A stretch of 64,000 bases of DNA, taken from the NCBI GenBank assembly GCA_017617575.1, contig JAFZVY010000090.1, positions 1-64,000 of the forward strand, read 5' to 3'. A program made the position numbers and the translations under genes. The DNA is from Bacteroidaceae bacterium (GTDB taxonomy: Bacteria; Bacteroidota; Bacteroidia; Bacteroidales; Bacteroidaceae). Below the pieces are notes generated by a model that did no database searches, was not told where the DNA came from, and saw only the letters and a program-made list of their open reading frames with translations. Of this stretch, positions 38,913 through 47,700 are shown piece by piece (position 1 is the first letter of the stretch; every line of letters begins with the position of its first letter).

Positions 38913-40727
38913 TTACGTCAAATATTCCTTAATTATTTTTGCTTTAGCTTGTCCCACTACCTTTTCTAGTTCTTCGAGTGATGCTTCTTTTATCTGCTTT
39001 ACGCTCTTGAATGCCTTTAGTAGTGTAGTCTTTGTTGTCGGTCCTATTCCCTTTATATTGTCAAGTTCGCTTTGCACTTGACTCTTGCTTCTCTTGTCCC
39101 TGTGGAATGTGATGGCGTATCTATGTACTTCGTCTTGTATTCTTGTTAGGAACTTGAATAGGGGAGAGTCCATCTCAATTCCTATTGTCTTTTGTGGGAA
39201 TCCAAACAATAGCTCGTTTGTTCTATGTCTATTATCTTTGGCAAGACCTGCTATAGGGATGTCTATGTGTAGTTGGTCTTGAATAACCTTTCGTACTACT
39301 TCCATCTGTCCCTTTCCACCATCTGTTATGATAAGGTCGGGTAGTGTTCCTCCTTCGTTTATTATTCTTGAATATCTACGATGGACAACCTCGCTCATTG
39401 ATGCATAGTCGTCAGGTCCTACAACGGTCTTGATATTGTATTTCCTATATTCTGATTTTGCAGGTTTAGCTTGCTTGAATACCACACATCCTGCCACAGC
39501 ATCGCTACCAGATATGTTGGAATTGTCAAAGCATTCTATTGTCATAGGAAGCTTGTTTAGTCCAAGTTTCTTTTGTAGCTCCTTAAGTATGTTTGTAGCT
39601 CTCTGTTCTGGATTTAGTTTCTCTGCTTGTTTAAGACTATCTATTCGGTATTGTCTTACGTTCATCTTTGATAGTTCAAGCAGGTGTTTCTTATCTCCTC
39701 TTGTCGGAACTGTTATGGTAACATCTTTCAGTTCTATGTCGAGAGGGAAGGGTACTACTATCTCCTTTGATGTGCTTCCAAACCTTTCGCGCATTTCTGC
39801 TATGCCTAATGCAAGGATTTCTTCTGCACTTTCATCCATTCGTTTCTTGTATTCGAATGTGAAGGCTTGGTTTATACATCCGTTTGCTATATGTAGATAG
39901 TTTATGAATGCACTCTTTTCTTCGTCATCAATGGAGAAAACGTCTATGTTATGATATGAGCTTGCTATTACTTCGCTCTTCTCGCAAAACTCTAAAGCCA
40001 TATCATACTTCTTCTTAATATCCATTGCCTCCTCAAATTTCATTTCCTCTGAGAGTGCTTCCATCTTCTTTAGCATCTTCTCGCAGATGATTCTTGTGTT
40101 TCCTTTCAATATTTCTCTTACTTCAAGAATCATTTCCATGTAATCCTCCCTGCTTTGTTTTCCAATACAAGGTGCATCACATCTCTTTATATGATGTTCG
40201 AGGCATATATCGTATTTACCTCTTTGGATGTTTTCTATTGTTAGTGGTAGGCGACACTTCCTTACCTTGTACATCTTGTCTATAAGTCCAAGCATGTTGT
40301 TAAGTGTGCCTTGATGTGAAAATGGTCCGTAGTATGTACCGAGTCTTTTGTCAATATTCCTTGTCTTGAATATTCTTGGAAAAGTCTCGCTTGTTATACA
40401 TACGGATGGGTAGGTTTTGTCATCTTTTAGTAGGATGTTATATTTCGGTTTGAATTTCTTGATAAGGCTGTTCTCCAAGAGTAGGGCATCCTCATCTGTC
40501 GGAACTATTACGTAGTTTATATCCTCTATCTTGCTTACGAGTATCTGTGTCTTTCTTCTATCTACTGTCTTGAGAAAATACGAGCTAACCCTGCGTTTAA
40601 GGTTCTTTGCCTTACCCACATATATTATGTTTCTGTCCTTGTCAAAGTATTGGTAGCATCCCGGACACTCTGGCATGTTCAGAACTATGTTCTTTAGTCT
40701 TGCTATTCTTTCCTCGTTTTTGGTCAT
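38913..40727 (-). CDS. uvrC: UvrABC excinuclease subunit C
   Basis: A 604-aa dual-incision nuclease of nucleotide excision repair. N-terminal GIY-YIG domain (PGCYQYFDKDRNIIYVGKAK), UVR motif near residue 200-230, C-terminal RNase H-like endonuclease (TIECFDNSNISGSDAVAGCV, LPDLIITDGGKGQM), and helix-hairpin-helix (LDNIKGIGPTTKTTLLKAF). Complete and normal in length. A perfect parS-type site lies 16 bases upstream of its start codon. Confidence 0.97.
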   Translation of the reverse strand: MTKNEERIARLKNIVLNMPECPGCYQYFDKDRNIIYVGKAKNLKRRVSSYFLKTVDRRKTQILVSKIEDINYVIVPTDEDALLLENSLIKKFKPKYNILLKDDKTYPSVCITSETFPRIFKTRNIDKRLGTYYGPFSHQGTLNNMLGLIDKMYKVRKCRLPLTIENIQRGKYDICLEHHIKRCDAPCIGKQSREDYMEMILEVREILKGNTRIICEKMLKKMEALSEEMKFEEAMDIKKKYDMALEFCEKSEVIASSYHNIDVFSIDDEEKSAFINYLHIANGCINQAFTFEYKKRMDESAEEILALGIAEMRERFGSTSKEIVVPFPLDIELKDVTITVPTRGDKKHLLELSKMNVRQYRIDSLKQAEKLNPEQRATNILKELQKKLGLNKLPMTIECFDNSNISGSDAVAGCVVFKQAKPAKSEYRKYNIKTVVGPDDYASMSEVVHRRYSRIINEGGTLPDLIITDGGKGQMEVVRKVIQDQLHIDIPIAGLAKDNRHRTNELLFGFPQKTIGIEMDSPLFKFLTRIQDEVHRYAITFHRDKRSKSQVQSELDNIKGIGPTTKTTLLKAFKSVKQIKEASLEELEKVVGQAKAKIIKEYLT

Positions 40728-40742
40728 AGAAAAACACTTTAA

Positions 40743-40758
40743 TGTTCCACGTGAAACA
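40743..40758. promoter_or_regulatory. parS-type site 1 (ParB binding)
   Basis: TGTTCCACGTGAAACA matches the widespread parS consensus TGTTNCACGTGAAACA at all positions. It sits in the 155-base uvrC-apt spacer. The second copy is at 41474-41489 in opposite orientation, and both share extra flanking bases (AA before, AATT partly after). Confidence 0.85.
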
Positions 40759-40882
40759 ATTTTGCTCTAACCTCGTTATTTAAAGTAAGTTATGAGTAGC
40801 TTTTGTAATGCTAAATTTTAGTGGTTTTTGTAAAGCAAAGTGTCCACACCCTATGGTATGAACACTTGTGCTTGTTGCTATA

Positions 40883-41413
40883 TTACATCCTGAGGAGTGT
40901 AGTGATCTCAAACTCGTCTCCGATGAATTCGCGTCCCTTCAATCCTTCGTCACGAATCTCTATGATAGTGTTTACGTAGATTTTCTTTGGGTTGAATTTC
41001 TTCACGAGGTTGATTGCAGCCTTGAGGCTTCCTCCTGTTGCGAGAAGGTCGTCGTGGATAAGTACGATGTCACTTGATTCGATTGAGTCGGCGTGAATTT
41101 CTATTGTGTCTTCTCCGTACTCCTTAGTGTAAGTTTCCTTGATTGTGTCTGCTGGAAGCTTACCTGGCTTGCGACACATGACGAGTCCTGCGTTGAGCTT
41201 TCTTGCAATGGCAGAACCCATGATGAAACCGCGGCTTTCGATTCCTACAACCTTGGTAATTCCTTTGTGCTTGTAAAGCTCGTACATTTCTTCCTCCATA
41301 ATCTCAAGACACTTTGCGTTCTTGAAGAGAGTAGTGACATCGCGGAAGTTAATTCCTGGCTTTGGAAAATCTGGAATGCATCTCAGATTGTCCAATAGAT
41401 ACTGATTGTTCAT
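40883..41413 (-). CDS. apt: Adenine phosphoribosyltransferase
   Basis: A 176-aa purine salvage enzyme making AMP from adenine and PRPP. The family N-terminus LRCIPDFPKPGINFRDVT and the PRPP loop IVLIHDDLLATGGSLKAA are present; KVVGIESRGFIMGSAIA is also conserved. The reading frame is open further upstream, but ATG 41413 (MNNQYLLDN) is chosen because homology starts there and the upstream part contains the parS site. The gene is bracketed by two parS sites. Confidence 0.96.
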   Translation of the reverse strand: MNNQYLLDNLRCIPDFPKPGINFRDVTTLFKNAKCLEIMEEEMYELYKHKGITKVVGIESRGFIMGSAIARKLNAGLVMCRKPGKLPADTIKETYTKEYGEDTIEIHADSIESSDIVLIHDDLLATGGSLKAAINLVKKFNPKKIYVNTIIEIRDEGLKGREFIGDEFEITTLLRM

Positions 41414-41473
41414 ATATGTTTTGTTTAAATCTTTTGTTCTAATTTGTTGAAAAGAAACGCGTAAACTTTGAAT

Positions 41474-41489
41474 TGTTTCACGTGGAACA
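41474..41489. promoter_or_regulatory. parS-type site 2 (ParB binding)
   Basis: TGTTTCACGTGGAACA is the exact reverse complement of site 1 and a perfect consensus match on the minus strand. It lies in the 109-base apt-mnmG spacer. Confidence 0.85.
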
Positions 41490-41522
41490 TTTGCTATTTT
41501 ATCCGATTTAATCGGGAAAACT

Positions 41523-43451
41523 CTATCGTCCCATGAGCACAAGCATTATGTTGATGTCCGAAGGAGATACTCCAGGAATACGTGATGCCTGAGCAAGAGT
41601 GAGAGGATTGATGGCTTCAAGTTTCTGCCTTGCCTCGATGGATATCTGTGTAAGGTTAGGGTAGTCGAATTTACCCTGAATTTTTATATTCTCCAGTCGA
41701 AGCATCTTCTCTGCTATCTGTTGTTCTCTTTCTATATATCCCTTGTACTTGATGTTTATCTCAGTTGCTTCGAGAATCTCTAACATCAATTTTTCTTCGT
41801 TGATTACGGCAGCAAGTTCGTTAATCTTCTTCTCAAAAGCATTTATACTTCCACGGATATTATCTATTGTTATCTGTGGACGTCCCAAGAGTTCTGCAAG
41901 CTTTATTCCTTGGCGGAGTGGGGTAGTGCCAATCTTTTCGAGTGCATCGTTTATGAGTGCTGGTTTCAGAGAGAATGATTCCGTAAATTCGATGAGTTCG
42001 TTTATGGCGTCTCTCTTCTTGAGCATTCTCTTATAGCGTTCTTCTGATGCAAGGCCTATCTTATAACTCATCTCTGTCAAGCGCATATCTGCATCGTCCT
42101 GTCGGAGAAGAATCCTGTATTCAGCTCTTGAAGTAAACATTCTGTATGGTTCATCCACACCTTTTGTTACGAGGTCATCGATAAGAACACCTATATATGC
42201 TTCGTTTCTCTTAAGGATAAATGGCTCGCCATTGTTTATGTTTCCGTCGGATGAATTGATTGCTGCATTTATTCCTGCCATCAATCCTTGACCTGCTGCC
42301 TCCTCATATCCTGTGGTTCCGTTAACCTGTCCTGCAAAGAAAAGGTTCTCCACTATCTTTGACTCAAGGTTGTGCTTGAGCTGTGTAGGGTCGAAGTAAT
42401 CGTATTCTATTGCATATCCCGGACGATATACCTGAAGGTTTCGGAAACATTCTATCTTGCGAAGGGCATTTATCTGCACATCCATTGGAAGGGAAGAAGA
42501 GAAACCATTTAGATACATTTCATTGGTTGATTCGCCTTCTGGTTCCAAGAATAGTTGGTGCATCTCCTTGTCAGGGAATGTGTGGAGCTTTGTCTCAATA
42601 CTTGGACAGTAGCGAGGACCTATACTTTGGATTTGTCCGTTATATAGAGGTGAATCTGCAAAACCAGATTTCAGTATATTGTGAACTTCCTTGTTTGTAT
42701 AGCACGTCCAACAAGGTAATGCCTTTAGTTTTCTTTCTACCGATGAAAACGAGAAACTGTGAAAATCATTCTCTCCGTCCTGAATCTCCATTTTGCTGAA
42801 GTCAACGCTCCTTTTGTCTATTCTTACAGGAGTGCCTGTCTTCATTCTTCCATTTCTGATGCCAGTTGCGTTGATGCTTTCCGTAAGCATGAGTGAAGCA
42901 GGTTCAGAACATCTTCCTCCCGGAATCTGTGTCCTACCTATGTGCATGAGACCATTGAGGAATGTACCTGCCGTGATGACAACTGTTTTTGCGATGAATT
43001 CGGCATCCATTATCGTACGTACACCCTTTATCTTTGTCTTGCCATTAGTGGCATCCGATGCTTTTTCAACGATAATTTCCTTTACTTGGTCTTGCCATAT
43101 ATTCAAGTTTGGAGTATTGTCAAGTATCTCTCTCCACGTCCAAATGAATTTCTCTCTGTCGCATTGTGCGCGAGGACTCCATACCGCAGGACCCTTTGAA
43201 CGGTTGAGCATACGGAATTGTAGGGCGCATCTATCCGTCACAATACCCATCTGTCCGCCGAGAGCATCAATCTCGCGAACTATCTGTCCTTTTGCAATTC
43301 CACCTACGGCAGGATTGCATGACATCTGTGCAATCTTATTCATGTCCATTGTTATCAGACATGTTTTCGCACCAAGATTGGCGGCAGCCGCAGCAGCTTC
43401 ACATCCTGCATGTCCGGCGCCGACCACAATTACGTCGTAATAAAAAGTCAT
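41523..43451 (-). CDS. mnmG: tRNA uridine-5-carboxymethylaminomethyl synthesis enzyme MnmG
   Basis: A 642-aa FAD enzyme that with MnmE modifies the wobble U34 of several tRNAs. FAD-binding start DVIVVGAGHAGCEAAAAAAN, the conserved NPAVGGIAKGQIVREIDALG, PGRCSEPA-like region PGGRCSEPA, GQVNGTTGYEEAAGQG, and C-terminal helical MnmE-binding domain are all present. Formerly gidA; in many bacteria it is near the replication origin, which fits with the parS sites next to it. It starts directly after the phosphatase stop codon. Confidence 0.97.
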   Translation of the reverse strand: MTFYYDVIVVGAGHAGCEAAAAAANLGAKTCLITMDMNKIAQMSCNPAVGGIAKGQIVREIDALGGQMGIVTDRCALQFRMLNRSKGPAVWSPRAQCDREKFIWTWREILDNTPNLNIWQDQVKEIIVEKASDATNGKTKIKGVRTIMDAEFIAKTVVITAGTFLNGLMHIGRTQIPGGRCSEPASLMLTESINATGIRNGRMKTGTPVRIDKRSVDFSKMEIQDGENDFHSFSFSSVERKLKALPCWTCYTNKEVHNILKSGFADSPLYNGQIQSIGPRYCPSIETKLHTFPDKEMHQLFLEPEGESTNEMYLNGFSSSLPMDVQINALRKIECFRNLQVYRPGYAIEYDYFDPTQLKHNLESKIVENLFFAGQVNGTTGYEEAAGQGLMAGINAAINSSDGNINNGEPFILKRNEAYIGVLIDDLVTKGVDEPYRMFTSRAEYRILLRQDDADMRLTEMSYKIGLASEERYKRMLKKRDAINELIEFTESFSLKPALINDALEKIGTTPLRQGIKLAELLGRPQITIDNIRGSINAFEKKINELAAVINEEKLMLEILEATEINIKYKGYIEREQQIAEKMLRLENIKIQGKFDYPNLTQISIEARQKLEAINPLTLAQASRIPGVSPSDINIMLVLMGR

Positions 43452-43943
43452 CTATTTTGGTATATCAGTTTTATGGCGCAAAGTTACGAATAATAGCAAT
43501 CCATTGCAAGCATCTTCGAGAATATCTATTACGTTCTCAAATCCCTGGTCACCTCCATAGTATGGGTCAGGAACATGATCAACTACGAATGTCTTGCAGA
43601 AGTCTGTCATCCTTTTTACCTTTTCCTCATCTTCAATGGTAGGAGCGAGTGCTATGAGTTTGTCATAGTTTGAATCATCCATACTGATGATAATGTCGAA
43701 GTTGCTGAAGTCGCTCTGTCTAACCTTGCGAGATATGTGCGTAAGTTCATATCCACGTCTTCGTGCATGAACCTTCATTCTTGGGTCAGAGCCTTCGCCT
43801 TCGTGGTAACCTATGATACCAGCAGAGTCAACCTCTATCTCTTCTGTCATTCCTGCTTCCTTAACAAGTTTTGCCATTATGGCCTCTGCCATTGGAGACC
43901 GACAGATGTTACCAAGACATACGAATAATATCCTTGTTTTCAT
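43452..43943 (-). CDS. Low-molecular-weight protein-tyrosine phosphatase
   Basis: A 163-aa cytosolic phosphatase with the active-site loop FVCLGNICRSPMAE (Cys9, Arg15) and the general-acid segment DHVPDPYYGG. Normal length. Its stop codon is immediately followed by the mnmG start (no gap), indicating coupling. Substrate unknown; in capsule-producing bacteria relatives dephosphorylate tyrosine kinases, but no such kinase is nearby. Confidence 0.93.
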   Translation of the reverse strand: MKTRILFVCLGNICRSPMAEAIMAKLVKEAGMTEEIEVDSAGIIGYHEGEGSDPRMKVHARRRGYELTHISRKVRQSDFSNFDIIISMDDSNYDKLIALAPTIEDEEKVKRMTDFCKTFVVDHVPDPYYGGDQGFENVIDILEDACNGLLLFVTLRHKTDIPK

Positions 43944-44176
43944 ATTGTTGAATTGATGGAGTGCGTATTTGTGTAACTCCTTGATTTATTATGTATAAGC
44001 GATAATTCTTGTTTCTTGTAAACGCTTTTTTTGTTATGATGTTTTATCTCTGTTGAGAGTCTTAACCTAATGATTTATATATTGATTGTTGATATCTATC
44101 CTACTGTTATCCAAATGGCCTTTGTCATCTTGTAACTGATTATTCCTTCAAGTCTGTCATTATGATTATTATTCAC

Positions 44177-44222
44177 CCTCCGTTAATCCTTCGCTAATGT
44201 TTCGTGGACCCTTCGTAATTTT
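44177..44222 (+). repeat. 46-bp inverted repeat, left copy
   Basis: CCTCCGTTAATCCTTCGCTA and onwards, with the complement at 53464-53509 differing at two positions. The pair encloses the 44791 and 49844 genes. Confidence 0.9.
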
Positions 44223-44452
44223 GGGGTGAATTGCCAATTACCATTTTGATATCTGTAATTCGAATGGATGGTGACAATATGTAACTTTGAATGTATTTGA
44301 TATTTCTTTACTATGATTTCTTTGATTGCAAATATACTTCTAATCGTACAGATTAGTATGTAAAAACTTTAAAAACATATGTCAAATGGGGTAAACTTAC
44401 AACATTTAACTATTTTTAACATTTTTATCATACGTGAATACTTTTAATTTAA

Positions 44453-44460
44453 TACTTTTG
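44453..44460 (+). promoter_or_regulatory. Candidate -7 box for the giant surface gene pair
   Basis: TACTTTTG fits TAnnTTTG; no -33 at the right distance. Use of it would give a ~320-nt leader. Confidence 0.35.
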
Positions 44461-44790
44461 CCATCAGAATTATTCAATCTAAGTGAAAAAGTAGATAAAG
44501 TGATGATTTTGTGGATTACATGGTGAAATATCTAACCTATCAACTAACGGAATCCACATCATATTAAGAAAATGTAAGAATTGATATAATACAAAACAGA
44601 CATTTTAGAAGAAAATCGTACGGCTGCATGTACTCTGTCGTTGACAGGGTGTATTGTATCCTTTTTGTCGTTGGGTATATTCTGCTGTTACGATAGGGTG
44701 AGATGTTCAGTATCTCTAAGGTGAAAGCTATGTCTGTTTTCTGTATAGAGATGAAATATATTTTAACAAGTAAAGTAAATACGAAACTGT

Positions 44791-47700
44791 ATGAAAAGGA
44801 AATTGACATCTTTGCTACTGGTGGCGATAGCAGCCTTTAGCTTCAGTGTTGATTCGTTTGGTAAAACCGATGTTACCGCTAAGTACTTGAAAGATGCGGA
44901 TCTTAAAAAGCTTAGTGGATGGACGTTGGATACTTCAAGCGGATTTTCAGGCACTGGTTACACGAATTGGAAAACAGATGGTAAAGCTCCAGTTATTGAG
45001 TTCTACAATGCTTGGAGCCCAACTGCTGGTGGCTCAATTGGAAACAGCAAGACATTCAACTTCTCCCAGAAGGTAACCTTGCCAGCTGGTTATTACCGAC
45101 TGGCAGTCAATGCTTTCTATCGTGAAGGAGATGGAAATGGGGAAAATACCAAGGCTTACATTTATGCAGGAGAGAAAACACAGTATGTTGTAGGCCTTAC
45201 TTCTGCTGGTGTTGCTGCTTATTCTGGTTCGAACGACCTCTATAAGGCTGCTACTGCTTTTGGTGAAGGTGATTTCTCTAATGAATTCGATTTCAACGTA
45301 GAAACAGAGACCACTATTGAGATTGGTTTCCACGGTTACATCGATACTTATTGCTCTTGGTGTATTCTCGGTCCTGTTACTCTCTGGGAATATACCGCAG
45401 AGGATTATATCGAAGATTATACGAATAAAGTAGACGAGGCAAAAAAGTTATTTGACAAGCCAATGAACAAGGATGTACTTGCTGCACTCAAAGATGCTGC
45501 TGGCAAGGAATCATCATTGGTAACTGTTGATGACGTGAAGAATGCTATTACGGCTTTGAATACTGCAATGCTGAATGCAAATAATTCAATAGCAGTTTAT
45601 GAAGAGATAAATACATACATCAGTAAGGCCACTACCTATAATGCTGAGGTAAGTGCAGCTTTTGGGGCATCAGGAATAAAGGATGCGTATGATGCAGGAA
45701 CACTTATAGATGCAAACGAGGCTATTACTGCATACCGAAAAGCCTTTCTTTCACAAACTGCCATAGGTGCAGATTTAACAGAAGCGTTTACTTTGGTTTC
45801 TAATGGCTTGGTTGGATGGTCAGCTAACTATACTAATTCAGAAATACATTTCCAGCAGAATACATGGTCACATGAGGGTGAGACAGATGGTTCTGGTATG
45901 ACTATACCATTTGTGGAATATTGGATTCTCGGTGGTAATGTTTTGGAAAATGCAACCCTTAAATATACGTTTACAGGACTTGTGCCTAATCAGTATTATG
46001 AGGTTAGTGCACTTGTTCGTGCTTTCAAGGAAAACGAAGTCGCTGACTTGAGTGGTGCTTGCTTGTTTGTAGGTACAGCTAAATCTCTTGATGTTTCCAC
46101 AGGAACAAATGCTCCGGGTGCAGATTACGGAATGTGTTATGGTGTGCTCAAGGCAACTGGCAGGACAAATGCTGATGGTGAGTTAGAGGCTGGTTTCATC
46201 GTTGAAAACGCTAATTTCAACTGGCTTGCTGCAAAAAATTTCGTAATCAAGGTTAGTGAAGACCCAGGAATTGGTGAGATACAATCTCAGTTTAATACGC
46301 TTATTGCGAAAGCTGAAGAGATTAAAAATCTTCCGATGAATGCGACTGAGGCATCTAATCTTGTTGCTGCTATGGCAACCCCAGAGAATACGGAAGAAGC
46401 ATACGCAAATGCTATTTCTGCTCTTGATGTAGCCATTAAGGCAGCTCAGGCTTCTATAAAGAAATATTCCGTTGCCGGCGTTTATGTAAATAGGGCTAAT
46501 AAGCTTGATGCCGTTGGCAAGGAAAACTATGTTGGTAATGATACTTACGTAGAAGTAAGTACAGCATATAATAATGGAACACTCGATGAAATCACATCCG
46601 AGCAGATAGCTGCTCTTGATGTTGCTTTTGTCGTAGCTACAAAGCTTCAGACATTTGATGGTGCTGACTTTACAGGTGCAATCGTAAATCCAAGCTTTGA
46701 AACTGGTAATACTGATGGATGGTCAGTAGGTTCATCAAATGATACTGGTGCACGTAGTAATAGTAATTCTACATACACAATGTCTGGTGCTGATGGTAAT
46801 TGGGTATTTAATACTTGGCAGACAGGTCTTCCTATTACTCAGACAATAACAGGCATTCCTAATGGTACATACAAACTTACTGCAGTTGTTGCAGCTGATG
46901 CAGGAACAAAGATTTTCATTACTGCAAACGATGAGATGGATGGTGCTTCCACAGAAAACAAGCAAACAGGTAAGGAAGTAGAGCTTGAGTTTGTTGTTAA
47001 GGACAATACTGCAACAATTGGTGCTATCGGTGGTTCTGGTCAGAAGTACAATGCTGAGGGTGGTGACTGGTACAAGGTAGATAACTTCCGCCTCACATAC
47101 GTTTCAGACAAGATTCCAGCTGCTAATCTTGGCGTTGCAACATTCACAGGACATGATTCCGATGAAGCTAAACTCGTAATCACATTCGACGAGTTCTCTA
47201 ATCAGCTTGCTGCACAGTCACCTGATAACAAGTATGTAGTCAATATCAAGATTAATGATGAGGATTACACAAATACTTGTTCTGCTGACAAGGGTGCTGT
47301 TATTGCATATAATTTCTCAAGCATAGATGTTTACACAATTCTTATTCCTGAGAAGGGTATTCAGCTTGTAAATGCTGATGGTGACGTTATTGCAGAGACA
47401 AAGAGCCAGATTAAGGAGACATTCTCCCTCTATTCTGACAACTTCACTAATGGTGACTTTGCCTTCGGAACTCCAGTTTCTGGAACAATACGTACATACG
47501 CTAAGGATATCGTTGCAGGTTCTGACGAGACATCTGGTATGCACAGCATCGCTGGATGGTCTTATGCTGTAGGTGGCGACGCTCATGCTGCTGGTATCTT
47601 TGAGTATGGTTCAGGCGTAGGTCTTGGTGACAATAATCATGTAGTGCCAGTGGCAGGTCCAGACGATAAGACAAACGGGCATGCACTTGGCGTACTTGGT

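Larger units (their letters stand above)
43944..44790. other. 847-base gene-free region before the giant surface genes
   Basis: Contains an AT-rich divergent upstream region, the left copy of a 46-bp inverted repeat (44177-44222), a -7 box at 44453-44460 and about 320 bases of probable leader. No reading frame with coding character is seen on either strand. Confidence 0.6.

Noticed and set aside
44564..44809. 81-codon minus-strand frame upstream of the 1677-aa gene
   Set aside because: It overlaps the leader and signal-peptide coding part of the surface gene and shows no family similarity.
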